Shown here: piece by piece, positions 34,481-42,228 of the stretch | How the letters are laid out: the number at the start of each line of letters is the position of its first letter | How positions within the stretch are numbered: position 1 is the stretch's first letter | From: JAFAZJ01 sp964437145 | Lineage (GTDB): Bacteria; Pseudomonadota; Alphaproteobacteria; Reyranellales; Reyranellaceae | Reading direction: 5' to 3' | NCBI GenBank assembly: GCA_964437145.1 | Contig: CAYTFW010000031.1 | Span: 1 to 42,318, forward strand | Length of the DNA: 42,318 nucleotides | Translations under genes and position numbers: made by a program | Notes under the pieces: generated by a model | What the model saw: only the letters and a program-made list of their open reading frames with translations | Told to the model about the DNA's origin: nothing | Databases searched by the model: none

Positions 34481-35605
34481 TCATGGCGCGGCCTGCACCT
34501 TCACCGCCTGGCCGGGCTTCAGGCCGGGCAGGGGGGCGATGACGATCTGGGTGCCGGCGGCGACGCCGGCGATCTCCACGAGGTCGGCGCGTGGCCAGAC
34601 GCGACCGGGCGTGGCGGCCTGGCGCGCCAGCACGCCGTCGCGCACGATCAGCACGAAGTCGCCGGCCTCGTCCTTGCGCAAAGCCGTGGGCGGCACCGCC
34701 AGCGCCTGCGCCGCCTCGGCGACGACGACGCGGCCGGACGTGAACAAGCCACCGCGCAGCGCCTCGTCGCGATCGAGAATCTCGACGAAGACCAGCACCG
34801 AGCGCGAGCCGCTCTGCGTCGCCGGGCTGATGCGCGCGATGCGCGCCCGGAAATCGCGCTCGCCGAAACCCTCGACCTGCACGCGCGCCGCCATGTCGAC
34901 GCGCAGGCGCACGACATCGGCCGCCGGTACCTGCGCCGCGACCTCCATGCGGGATGTATCGAGCAGGGTCATGATCCGGCCGTCGACCGGCAGCGACTCG
35001 CCGGGGTTGGCCAGACGCTCGCCGATCACGCCGGCGAAAGGCGCCACAACGACCGCGTCGGCCAGCGCCTTGCGCGCCAGTTCGACCTGGGCCTCGGCGA
35101 CGGCGATCTGCGCCTTCTTGGCGTCGGCCACGGCGTTGGCCTGATCGAGCGCCGCGCGCGACACGACACGCTGCTGCGCCAGCGCCGTCTTGTTGGCGCG
35201 ATCCTGCTCGGCCCACTCCGCGTCGGCGCGCGCCGCCTCGAGCGCGGCCACACGCTCGCGCACGCGCGCCTCGAGCTCGATGGTCTCGAACCGGGCCAGC
35301 GCCTGGCCCGCCATCACGCGATCGCCCTCGCGCACCAGCACCTCTGCCAGGCGCGCGGAGATGCGGGACTTCACCACGGTCTGGTCGACCGGCTGGGTCG
35401 AGCCTGTGAAGCGCAGCGTCTCGCGCAGGCGCTGCGGCTGCAATGTGGCGACCTCGGCCGCCGCCAGCTCGATCGGCCGCGGCGCCGGCGGCATCTTGGC
35501 CGCGGTCTGCGAACTGGCGTTGGGCGGCCGCGCGACCATGAACGCGCCGGCGCCGGCTAACAGCACGCCAGCGGCGATCAGGACGATGAGGCGAAGGGTC
35601 TTCAT
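34481..35605 (-). CDS. RND efflux periplasmic adaptor (membrane fusion protein)
   Basis: A 374-residue HlyD/AcrA-like adaptor. An N-terminal anchor (MKTLRLIVLIAAGVLLAGAG) without lipobox cysteine; a barrel-sandwich start (RFTGSTQPVDQTVVKSRISARLAEVLVREGD); a coiled-coil hairpin about 95-165; then the second lipoyl half VVAPFAGVIGERLANPGE. It links the pump to the outer-membrane channel. Its ATG overlaps the TetR stop as ATGA (35602-35605), placing the repressor, adaptor and pump in one transcript. Confidence 0.95.
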   Translation of the reverse strand: MKTLRLIVLIAAGVLLAGAGAFMVARPPNASSQTAAKMPPAPRPIELAAAEVATLQPQRLRETLRFTGSTQPVDQTVVKSRISARLAEVLVREGDRVMAGQALARFETIELEARVRERVAALEAARADAEWAEQDRANKTALAQQRVVSRAALDQANAVADAKKAQIAVAEAQVELARKALADAVVVAPFAGVIGERLANPGESLPVDGRIMTLLDTSRMEVAAQVPAADVVRLRVDMAARVQVEGFGERDFRARIARISPATQSGSRSVLVFVEILDRDEALRGGLFTSGRVVVAEAAQALAVPPTALRKDEAGDFVLIVRDGVLARQAATPGRVWPRADLVEIAGVAAGTQIVIAPLPGLKPGQAVKVQAAP

Positions 35606-36243
35606 GGGCGTAACCCCGCGAGGACAAGATCGAGATGCGCGTCGTGGAACGCGTCCGGGGTAGGGCAGGTGGCGTCGTAGGGCGCCAGCGAGCGATGCCA
35701 GATCGCGAACATCGACAGCGGGCTCACCAGCGCGATCACGGTGGCGGGGATGTCGGCGATCGGCCGGAACTCGCCGCGCTCGACGCCGCGCCGCAGCACG
35801 GTTTCGAACAGGCGACGGCCGCGATGATCGATCTCCTCGATGAAGTAGCGTGCGACATCGGGGAAGTTGCCGGCCTCGCCGATGACCAGCTTGGTGACGC
35901 CGCCGGACGGGCTGTCGTTGAAAGCGCGAACGCGCTCGAACAGGGAGCGCAGCAGCTCGGCGCTGTGGCCCTCGAAGCCGGCGACGTACTGCTCGCCCAG
36001 CGTCAGCGGCTCGAGGATCGCCTCGGCGATCACCGCCTTGAAGAGGTCCTCCTTGCTGCGGAAGTACAGATAGGGGAGGCCTTTGCTCACGCCGGCCTCG
36101 CGCGCGACATCCTCGAGCTTGGTGGCGGCGAAACCGCGGTCGACGAACAGCTTCAGCGCCGCCTGCACCACCTCGCGCGAGCGGTCCTGGGGGCGTCGGA
36201 TCCGGTTTGGCGGCGAGATAATGACTGACTGGTCAGTATGCAT
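35602..36243 (-). CDS. TetR-family repressor of the efflux operon
   Basis: A 213-residue TetR/AcrR regulator: HTH in residues 23-66 (REVVQAALKLFVDRGFAATKLEDVAREAGVSKGLPYLYFRSKEDL), then a ligand-binding helical domain. The ATG at 36243 is the only reasonable start. It is first in the operon, overlapping the adaptor gene. Codons 3-7 overlap a good TetR-type palindrome, so binding there could block its own transcript elongation as well as initiation. Confidence 0.93.
   Translation of the reverse strand: MHTDQSVIISPPNRIRRPQDRSREVVQAALKLFVDRGFAATKLEDVAREAGVSKGLPYLYFRSKEDLFKAVIAEAILEPLTLGEQYVAGFEGHSAELLRSLFERVRAFNDSPSGGVTKLVIGEAGNFPDVARYFIEEIDHRGRRLFETVLRRGVERGEFRPIADIPATVIALVSPLSMFAIWHRSLAPYDATCPTPDAFHDAHLDLVLAGLRP
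36222..36237. promoter_or_regulatory. Candidate TetR operator (ACTGAC-CA-GTCAGT)
   Basis: On the minus strand ACTGAC (36237-36232), CA, GTCAGT (36229-36224): six-base arms perfectly complementary. It lies inside codons 3-7 of the TetR gene. ACTGACCAGTCAGT-like palindromes are common next to TetR-regulated RND operons. Confidence 0.65.
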
Positions 36244-36320
36244 GGCGTTAACATAAACCCGTTTAGGGCACAGGCAAGGCGCGGTTTGTATCGCTTGCGG
36301 ACATCGGGCTATCAGGGGTG

Positions 36321-37076
36321 ATGCTCGCCCCGTTCGCCGAGGAATTGGCCCGGCCCGTCCTGTTTCTGGTCCTCGGCACGGCCCTGGTGGCCGGTTTCGT
36401 GCGCGGCATGGCGGGGTTTGGCGCAGCCCTGATCCTGACGCCGGTCTTCTCGACATTTTACACACCAGCCGTGGCAATTCCGGTCCTGGGCTTCGCCGAC
36501 TGGCTGATGAGCATGCCGATGGTGCTGAAATCCTTCCGCCGCTGCGCCTGGCGTGAGGTCCTGCCGTTGGCGCTGGCGGCGGTCGCGACGGTGCCGCTGG
36601 GCAGCTACGTGCTGGCGGCGACCAGTCCCGACGTGCTGCGCATCGGGATCTCGATCTTCGTGCTCTTGGCGGTGGCGGCGCTGGCCTCGGGCTGGCGCTA
36701 TCGCGGCACGCCCTCGATGCCGATCACCCTGGGCGTGGGCGGCTTTGCCGGCGTGATGGGCGGCGCGATCGGCATGAGCGGCCCGCCCGTGGTGCTGTTC
36801 TGGCTGGGCGGGCAGGCGGACGCGGCCCAGGCGCGCACCAACACCCTGGCGTTCTTCGGCGTCTCGGCGCTGGCGACCATGGCGATGTACGTGGTCAACA
36901 ACCTGCTGACCGCGCGGGTCATCGTGTTGGCGATCATCCTGATGCCGATCTACGGGCTGGGCCTGTTCCTCGGCAGCCGCGCCTTCCGCCTCTTGCCCGA
37001 GCGCGTCTTCCGCATCATCGCCTTCTCGCTGATCGCGGCGATCTCGGTGGCGACCTTGGTCGCGGCGGTGGTGTAA
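36321..37076 (+). CDS. TauE/SafE-family anion exporter
   Basis: A 251-residue membrane protein with about eight spans in the TSUP (TauE/SafE) pattern: the first repeat with ALVAGFVRGMAGFGAALILTP, the second with GGFAGVMGGAIGMSGPPVVLFWL; the paired G-x-G-A/S-G motifs are family marks. It moves sulfite, sulfoacetate or other organosulfur anions. The ATG at 36321 is preceded by AGGGG; a GTG at 36318 is the only alternative. Divergent from the TetR operon. A TIGR02466-type gene starts 11 bases after its stop. Confidence 0.9.
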   Translation: MLAPFAEELARPVLFLVLGTALVAGFVRGMAGFGAALILTPVFSTFYTPAVAIPVLGFADWLMSMPMVLKSFRRCAWREVLPLALAAVATVPLGSYVLAATSPDVLRIGISIFVLLAVAALASGWRYRGTPSMPITLGVGGFAGVMGGAIGMSGPPVVLFWLGGQADAAQARTNTLAFFGVSALATMAMYVVNNLLTARVIVLAIILMPIYGLGLFLGSRAFRLLPERVFRIIAFSLIAAISVATLVAAVV

Positions 37077-37087
37077 TCACGGCGACG

Positions 37088-37753
37088 ATGACCACGCACC
37101 GACTGTTCCCGACCCTGATCTATCGCGCGCCGCTCAAGGCGGGCTCGCTGGCGCGCTTCAACCAGACGCTGCTCGACGAGGCGCATGCCATGGCGCTCGA
37201 CGACCACGTCGGGCGCCGGTGGTCGGCCAAGCATTACCTCGGCGGCTACACCAGCTACGGCTCGCTGGCGCAACTACATCGCCTCTCCTCGACCTTCGCC
37301 GCGCTGGAGCGGGCGATGGCGCCGCATGTGCGGCGCTTCGTGCGCGAGCTGGCCTACGACATGCGGGGACGCGCGCTTGTCATGACCGATTGCTGGGTCA
37401 ACGTCATGCCGGCGCGCACCGTGCATAGCCTGCATCTGCACCCGCTGTCGTTCATCAGCGGCACCTACTACGTCCAGACGCCGCCGGGCAGCCCGGCGCT
37501 GAAGTTCGAGGATCCGCGGCTCTCGAAGATGATGGCGGTGCCGCCGCGTCAGGCGAAAGCGGCCAAGGCGATGCGATCCTTCGTCGAGTTCCCGGCGGAA
37601 GCCGGCACGTTGATCCTGTTCGAGAGCTGGCTGCGTCACGAGGTGCCGCCGGGCGAGATCGACGGCGAGCGCGTCTCGATCAGTTTCAACTACGCTTGGC
37701 GTGACTTGTCTGCCGACAAGATCGCCATTGCCGGACGCAAGCGCCGGTCATAG
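37088..37753 (+). CDS. TIGR02466-family putative 2-oxoglutarate-Fe(II) oxygenase
   Basis: A 221-residue protein with the TIGR02466 signature: HSLHLHPLSFISGTYYVQ (His116/118), the strand LKFEDPRL, then GTLILFESWLRHEVPPG (His184) and ERVSISFNYAW (Arg195). The cupin-like layout His...His...Arg fits 2-oxoglutarate oxygenases; function is not established for the family. Tightly behind the TauE-like gene, suggesting one transcript. Confidence 0.85.
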   Translation: MTTHRLFPTLIYRAPLKAGSLARFNQTLLDEAHAMALDDHVGRRWSAKHYLGGYTSYGSLAQLHRLSSTFAALERAMAPHVRRFVRELAYDMRGRALVMTDCWVNVMPARTVHSLHLHPLSFISGTYYVQTPPGSPALKFEDPRLSKMMAVPPRQAKAAKAMRSFVEFPAEAGTLILFESWLRHEVPPGEIDGERVSISFNYAWRDLSADKIAIAGRKRRS

Positions 37754-37765
37754 AGCGACATCCTC

Positions 37766-37835
37766 GCTGTCATCCCGAGCGCAGCGAAGGATCTAGGTTG
37801 CTCCCTAGATGCTTCGCTGCGCTCGGGATGACAGC
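37766..37835. repeat. Palindromic repeat, family A, copy 3
   Basis: GCTGTCATCCCGAGCGCAGC at the left and GCTGCGCTCGGGATGACAGC at the right are exact complements. It differs from copy 2 by paired changes (ATTCC to ATCCC with GGAAT to GGGAT, CGTAGC to CGCAGC), so pairing is preserved. Confidence 0.92.
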
Positions 37836-37892
37836 GTGATGTGACCGTCGCGAGGCTTGCCGTTGTCGCCTCGCGCCACAGGAGGCCAGGCG

Positions 37893-38768
37893 ATGCCGCT
37901 GACGTTCAAGCAAGTCGACGTGTTCACCGCGACGCCGTTCAAGGGCAACCCGGTCGCCGTGATCTTTGGCGCCGACGGTCTCGACACGACGCAGATGCAG
38001 CGCATCGCCAACTGGACCAATCTCTCCGAGACCACCTTCCTGCTCAAGCCGACGCAAGCCGGCGCCACGCATCGCGTGCGCATCTTCACGCCGCAATCGG
38101 AGCTGGCCTTCGCCGGCCACCCGACGCTGGGAACCGCGCATGCGGCGATCGAGGGCGGCGTGGTGACGCCGAAGAACGGCAAGCTGGTGCAGGAATGCAA
38201 GATGGGCCTCGTCGGGCTGACGGTGGCGGGCGAGGGCGCGCAGCGCACCATCACGCTCGACCTGCCGAGCACGGAATCTCGCGTGCTGAACGCCGGGGAG
38301 ATCGCCGAGATGGAGGCGGTGCTGGGCGCGCCGGTCGAGCATGACCCAGCGCCGCGCGTGATCGATGTCGGGCCGAAATGGATCACCGCGCTGATGAAGG
38401 ATGCCGCCGCGGTGCGCGCGGTAAAGCCGGATCTCGCGCGCATGCCCGATTTCGAGAAGAAGGTCGGCGGTACCGGCGTGGTTATCTTCGGCCGTCATGC
38501 CAACGGCGGCGCGGCGGCCGTCGAGGTCCGCGCCTTCGCGCCGTCCGACGGCGTGCCCGAGGATCCGGTATGCGGCAGCGGTAATGGCTGCGTCGCCGTG
38601 TTCATCCGCGATAGCGGGCTGATCGACACCATCGGCCGCAGCTACGCCGCTTCGCAAGGCTTCTGCGTCGGCCGCGACGGACGCATCGCGATCGACATCG
38701 CCGCCGACGGCGCGGTGAAGCTCGGCGGTCACTGCGTCACCGTGGTCGACGGCTCGATCGCCGCCTGA
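37893..38768 (+). CDS. PhzF-family phenazine-biosynthesis-like protein
   Basis: A 291-residue two-domain PhzF-fold protein. The ATG at 37893 follows GGAGG by seven bases and gives QVDVFTATPFKGNPVAV; catalytic Glu46 (NLSETTF); FAGHPTLGTAHA (73-84); and the second-half motif DPVCGSGNGC. PhzF itself isomerises a chorismate-derived acid in phenazine synthesis; no phenazine genes are near, so this is a general PhzF-like isomerase or epimerase. It stands alone between two repeat elements. Confidence 0.93.
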   Translation: MPLTFKQVDVFTATPFKGNPVAVIFGADGLDTTQMQRIANWTNLSETTFLLKPTQAGATHRVRIFTPQSELAFAGHPTLGTAHAAIEGGVVTPKNGKLVQECKMGLVGLTVAGEGAQRTITLDLPSTESRVLNAGEIAEMEAVLGAPVEHDPAPRVIDVGPKWITALMKDAAAVRAVKPDLARMPDFEKKVGGTGVVIFGRHANGGAAAVEVRAFAPSDGVPEDPVCGSGNGCVAVFIRDSGLIDTIGRSYAASQGFCVGRDGRIAIDIAADGAVKLGGHCVTVVDGSIAA

Positions 38769-38773
38769 AGTTT

Positions 38774-38931
38774 TTCCTTCTCCCCGCGAAGGCGGGGAGA
38801 AGGTGCCCGAAGGGCGGATGAGGGGCATCGCGGAGTCTCGACGACAATGGTCGTCGTCGTTGCGCGCGGAAGCCCCTCATCCGCCTCGCTGACGCTCGGC
38901 GCCTTCTCCCCGCCTTCGCGGGGAGAAGGAA
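38774..38931. repeat. Family E large inverted repeat
   Basis: Each side holds a small hairpin: CTTCTCCCCGC...GCGGGGAGAAG (38777-38802) and CTTCTCCCCGCC...GGCGGGGAGAAG style (38903-38929), plus a shared CCCCTCATCCGCC / GGCGGATGAGGGG. The outer arms are complementary over about 50 bases. It lies between the PhzF stop and the rplI terminator. A related truncated element begins near 42229. Confidence 0.85.
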
Positions 38932-38964
38932 AACGAAAAGGCCCCGGTCTCGCGACCGGGGCCT
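38930..38964 (-). terminator. Rho-independent terminator of rpsF-rpsR-rplI
   Basis: Perfect 11-bp stem (38939-38949 with 38954-38964) followed on the minus strand by TTTTCGTTTTC, 31 bases after the rplI stop. Confidence 0.85.
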
Positions 38965-38994
38965 CGACGTATCGTCCGCGAAGGTCGCGGGCGG

Positions 38995-39639
38995 CTACTT
39001 CTTCTTCTCGTCCTCGGCCGCCGGCTCCTCGGCCTCCGCCGGGGCGTCGGCCGGCTTGTCGAACAGCGCCTGGGCCGCGGCCTCGGCCGCCTGCTGGGCC
39101 AGCGCCGCTTCCTGCGCCGCGCGGTCGGTCTCGGCCATGATCACGCCGCCCTTGGCCTGGAACTCGGCCTCGTCGGCGGAGCGCGCCACGTTGACGCCGA
39201 CCTCGACGATGACCTCGGGGTGCAGGTGAACCTGCACCTTGTGCATGCCCAGCGCCTTGATCGGCTTGGGCAGCTCGACCTGCGCGCGCTCGATCTTCAC
39301 CGACTTGGCGCCGGCGCCGGCAGCCGCCGCGTCGGCGATGTCGCGCGCTGTGACCGAGCCGTAGAGCTGCAGGCTTTCCGACGCCTGGCGGATCAGCACG
39401 ACCTGGAATCCGGCCATCTGCGCCGCGACCGCCTCGGCCTCCTGCTTGCGCTTGAGGTTGTTGGCCTCGAGCTCCTTGCGACGGCTGTCGAAATACTTCC
39501 TGTTGTCCGCGGTGGCGCGCAGCGCCTTCTTCTGCGGCAGCAGGAAATTGCGGGCGAAGCCGGGCTTCACCTTCACGACGTCGCCCATCTGGCCGAGCTT
39601 CGGCACGCGCTCCAGAAGGATCACTTCCACGTTTGCCAT
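38995..39639 (-). CDS. rplI: 50S ribosomal protein L9
   Basis: A 214-residue L9. N-terminal rRNA-binding domain MANVEVILLERVPKLGQMGD with GFARNFLLPQKKALRAT, the long connecting helix, and the C-terminal domain GVNVARSADEAEFQAKG. It is longer than the usual ~150 residues owing to an Ala/Glu-rich C-terminal tail (about 165-214) that ends EDEKKK, as in several alphaproteobacteria. AGGGAGG lies nine bases before the ATG. Last gene of the operon. Confidence 0.96.
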   Translation of the reverse strand: MANVEVILLERVPKLGQMGDVVKVKPGFARNFLLPQKKALRATADNRKYFDSRRKELEANNLKRKQEAEAVAAQMAGFQVVLIRQASESLQLYGSVTARDIADAAAAGAGAKSVKIERAQVELPKPIKALGMHKVQVHLHPEVIVEVGVNVARSADEAEFQAKGGVIMAETDRAAQEAALAQQAAEAAAQALFDKPADAPAEAEEPAAEDEKKK

Positions 39640-39652
39640 GGTGTCTTCCTCC

Positions 39653-39913
39653 CTAGCGCGTGATCACGTAGGGCAGCAGACCGAGGAAGCGGGCGCGCTT
39701 GATCGCGTTGGCGAGCTCGCGCTGCTTCTTGGTCGACACCGCCGTGATGCGGCTGGGCACGATCTTGCCGCGCTCGGAGATGAAGCGGCTGAGAAGGCGC
39801 ACGTCCTTGTAGTCGATCTTCGGCGCGTTGGGGCCGGAGAACGGGCACGACTTGCGCCGGCGCACGAACGGACGACGGGCTCCGCCGCCGCCGCCACCAC
39901 CACCCATGCTCAT
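39653..39913 (-). CDS. rpsR: 30S ribosomal protein S18
   Basis: An 86-residue S18: RRKSCPFSGPNAPKIDYKDV, then LLSRFISERGKIVPSRITAVS and AIKRARFLGLLPYV. The N-terminus has eight consecutive glycines (SMGGGGGGGG). ATG at 39913 overlaps the rpsF stop as ATGA, coupling translation; a second ATG two codons later is possible. S18 pairs with S6 in the ribosome and probably also on the rpsF leader. Confidence 0.96.
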   Translation of the reverse strand: MSMGGGGGGGGARRPFVRRRKSCPFSGPNAPKIDYKDVRLLSRFISERGKIVPSRITAVSTKKQRELANAIKRARFLGLLPYVITR

Positions 39914-40356
39914 AGCGTGTCTCCTTCGCCTTCGCCGGGCCCGCCCTCGCGCGCGAAGCGCGGCCGCTCGCCGCGATCGCCCCGATCACCGCGGTCGCCG
40001 AAGCGCTCGCCGCGGCCACGGCGCTCGCCGCCCTCGCTCTTGCGCATCATCGCCGAGGGACCTTCCTCGAGCTCGTCGACGCGCACGGTGATGTAGCGGA
40101 TGACGTCCTCGTTGATCGACATCGTGCGCTCCAGCTCCTTCACGGCGGCGGGGGGCGCGTCGATGTTCATCAGGGTGTAGTGGCCCTTGCGGTTCTTCTT
40201 CATGCGGAAGGACAGCTGGCGCAGGCCCCAGTATTCCTTCTTGGTCACCTGGCCGCCAAGGCCGGTGACCAGATCGGCGAACTGGGTGGTCAGGGTTTCA
40301 ACCTGGGTCGTCGCGACGTCTTGACGTGCGATGAACACGTTTTCGTACAGAGGCAT
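39910..40356 (-). CDS. rpsF: 30S ribosomal protein S6
   Basis: A 148-residue S6: MPLYENVFIARQDVATTQVE, GGQVTKKEYWGLRQLSFRMK and the family phrase KKNRKGHYTLMNIDAPPAAV. Beyond the ~100-residue core is a 45-residue Arg/Gly/Asp/Glu tail with three GDR units (GDRGDRGDRGERP). It starts the operon; AAGGAG is six bases before the ATG. A hairpin with a CCG bulge 23 bases upstream is a probable S6:S18 feedback site. Confidence 0.96.
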   Translation of the reverse strand: MPLYENVFIARQDVATTQVETLTTQFADLVTGLGGQVTKKEYWGLRQLSFRMKKNRKGHYTLMNIDAPPAAVKELERTMSINEDVIRYITVRVDELEEGPSAMMRKSEGGERRGRGERFGDRGDRGDRGERPRFAREGGPGEGEGDTL

Positions 40357-40378
40357 GGAGCTCCTTACGGCTGTTCAT

Positions 40379-40406
40379 GACCCGGAGTCAGGTGACCGGC
40401 CGGGTC
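40379..40406 (-). promoter_or_regulatory. Probable S6:S18-binding leader hairpin of rpsF
   Basis: On the minus strand the 28 bases read GACCCGG-CCG-GTCA-CC-TGAC-T-CCGGGTC: an outer 7-bp perfect stem, a CCG bulge on the 5' side, and an inner 4-bp stem. A CCG-containing bulge between a stem and a hairpin is the described core of the S6:S18 autoregulatory motif. It lies 22 bases before the rpsF ATG. The structure is directly visible; binding is inferred. Confidence 0.65.
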
Positions 40407-40504
40407 TAGCCGAGCAGCGCCCCCACCGGCGCCCTTGGGGTTTTGGTGGGTTGAAGCCGATCGGCAAGGAGCCGCCGGGCTTTGGTCCCGGCGGAAGCGC
40501 GGGC

Positions 40505-40578
40505 TTATACACGATGGCGCCAGCGGCGCAACCCCACCTCGGATGAGCCTCTACCAAATCCTCAAAACTCGTGTATAA
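40505..40578. repeat. Separated 10-bp inverted repeat in the rpsF upstream region
   Basis: TTATACACGA (40505-40514) and TCGTGTATAA (40569-40578) are perfect complements 54 bases apart. The right copy contains the candidate rpsF -10 box on the minus strand. On the plus strand the left copy could be a -10 for the secreted protein gene. Confidence 0.6.
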
Positions 40579-40599
40579 AGTCTCTCTTATATTGGTGAA
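40572..40599 (-). promoter_or_regulatory. Candidate rpsF promoter
   Basis: On the minus strand TTCACC (40599-40594), a 16-base spacer and TATACA (40577-40572). This would give a leader of about 200 nt containing the S6:S18 hairpin. Sequence match only. Confidence 0.4.
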
Positions 40600-40673
40600 T
40601 TGATTCTTCGACATTGATTTTGGGGACGCGCCTTCGGGCGCAGCGACTTTCCCGGAAAGGCATTGGGTACGCC

Positions 40674-41189
40674 ATGGCGAGGGGCGGTATTTTTGCGCGC
40701 GCGGTGCTAATTTTACTCAGCAGTGTCGTGATCGCGTCCGCGGCGGTGGCTTCGGGATTGACCTCCAGCGACCGGCCGAATGCCGGAGGTGGACCGGGTT
40801 CTTTTGGCGGGCCAGCGGGCCTGAGCATCCGCACCATGGACGGCCGTTTCCAGGCGACCACGATCGTCTGGGTCGGCACCAACCGCGAGCTCACGGTGGT
40901 CAACCTTTCCGACGTGGTCGAGTCCGGCGCGGAGCGCGATGTCTACGACACGATGCGGATGCTGCTGCAGCGCTGTACCGCGATCAACATGGTGCCATCA
41001 GGCAAGGTGAATGGCCCCGGCGGCTGCTGCCCGACGGTGAGCGGGTCGGGCTTGGGCTTCGCTGGCAACGTCAAGACCCAACTGCGCATCGACCAGGCTT
41101 TCGAAGGCGGCCGCGTGCGCCAGACCGTGACCATCTACGGCTACAAGGGCACCTTCGACGCCTATAACGCCCGCCTGCTGTTCCAGTAG
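40674..41189 (+). CDS. Hypothetical secreted protein
   Basis: A 171-residue protein with an N-terminal signal (RGGIFARAVLILLSSVVIASAAVASG) and no recognised domain. The mature part has a Gly/Pro-rich segment (NAGGGPGSFGGPAGLS) and a strand-rich core (FQATTIVWVGTNRELTVVNLSDVV); two adjacent cysteines (GGCCP) and one further (QRCT) could form disulfides. Start at 40674 is chosen for the signal peptide; an upstream in-frame TTG at 40614 is possible. It lies between divergent rpsF and fabD. Confidence 0.65.
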   Translation: MARGGIFARAVLILLSSVVIASAAVASGLTSSDRPNAGGGPGSFGGPAGLSIRTMDGRFQATTIVWVGTNRELTVVNLSDVVESGAERDVYDTMRMLLQRCTAINMVPSGKVNGPGGCCPTVSGSGLGFAGNVKTQLRIDQAFEGGRVRQTVTIYGYKGTFDAYNARLLFQ

Positions 41190-41253
41190 TAGCGTCGCTC
41201 CCGGCGACTGGCTATGACTGCCCGCAACGCGATGCGGGAGAGGAACGCCGGGT

Positions 41254-42195
41254 ATGAGCAGGGCTTTCGTGTTTCCGGGCCAGGGATCCCAGGCCGTCGG
41301 CATGGGTGTCGATCTCGCGGCGGCGTTTGCCGTCGCGCGCGAAGTCTTCCAGGAAGTCGACGAGGCGCTGAAGCAGAACCTCTCCAAGTTGATGCGCGAG
41401 GGGCCCGAGGGCGACCTCGTGTTGACCGAGAACGCGCAGCCGGCGCTGATGGCGGTGAGCGTCGCCGCCGCGCGCGTGCTGGAGAAGGAGGGCGGCAAGA
41501 GCCTGCCTGAGATGGCGGCGTTCGTCGCCGGCCACTCGCTGGGCGAATACTCGGCGCTGGCCGCCGCCGGCGCGCTCAGCCTGGCCGACGCCGCGCGCCT
41601 GCTGAAGCGCCGTGGTCTCGCGATGCAGAAGGCGGTGCCGGTCGGCGTCGGCGCCATGGCGGCGCTGCTGGGCATCGAGCTGGAGCCGGCGCTGGAGGCC
41701 TGCGAAGAGGCGGCGCAGGGCGAGGTCGTCTCCGTCGCCAACGACAATGGCGGCGGCCAGATCGTGGTGTCCGGCCACAAGACCGCCGTCGAGCGCGCCG
41801 TCGAGGCCGCCAAGTCCAAGGGTTGCAAGCGCGGCATGCTGTTGCCGGTGAGCGCGCCTTTCCATTGCCCGCTGATGCGACCGGCGGCCGACGAGATGGC
41901 CGAGGCGCTCGAGGGCGTCGCCATCGCGCCGCCGCGCGTGCCCGTGATCACCAACGTCTCCGCCGACGAGACCAGCGATCCGGCGACGATCAAGAAGCTG
42001 CTGATCGAGCAGGTCACGGGGCGCGTGCGCTGGCGCGAATGCGTGCTGGCGATGAAGGGCAAGGGCGTCGACACCCTGGTCGAGGTCGGCACCGGCAAGA
42101 TCCTCACCGGCCTGGTCAAGCGCATCGACCGCGAGATGACCGGCCTGGCGGTGAACGCGCCGGCCGACGTCGAAGCCTTCCTCAAGACCACTTGA
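41254..42195 (+). CDS. fabD: Malonyl-CoA:ACP transacylase
   Basis: A 313-residue FabD, transferring malonyl from CoA to acyl carrier protein to start type II fatty acid synthesis. FVFPGQGSQAVGMG (5-18), nucleophile Ser95 in GHSLGEYSA, Arg120 (RRG) for carboxylate binding, and His204 in APFHCPLM are all present. Usual length. Its start has a GAGAGGA about 13 bases upstream. fabG and acpP would normally follow, but the window ends 123 bases after its stop, in a repeat. Confidence 0.96.
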   Translation: MSRAFVFPGQGSQAVGMGVDLAAAFAVAREVFQEVDEALKQNLSKLMREGPEGDLVLTENAQPALMAVSVAAARVLEKEGGKSLPEMAAFVAGHSLGEYSALAAAGALSLADAARLLKRRGLAMQKAVPVGVGAMAALLGIELEPALEACEEAAQGEVVSVANDNGGGQIVVSGHKTAVERAVEAAKSKGCKRGMLLPVSAPFHCPLMRPAADEMAEALEGVAIAPPRVPVITNVSADETSDPATIKKLLIEQVTGRVRWRECVLAMKGKGVDTLVEVGTGKILTGLVKRIDREMTGLAVNAPADVEAFLKTT

Positions 42196-42228
42196 TGCGC
42201 GCGGGCGACCCAATGTGGCGCTTTGTCT

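Noticed and set aside
23026..37835. Possible CRISPR array from recurring palindromes
   Set aside because: The copies are many kilobases apart with genes between them, with no regular spacers and no cas genes.
40375..40614. 79-codon minus-strand frame just before rpsF (MSKNQFTNIRETLY...)
   Set aside because: It overlaps the candidate promoter and the S6:S18 hairpin, has no ribosome-binding site or known domain, and its second half is Pro/Gly/Arg-rich. A leader peptide remains possible but is not supported.
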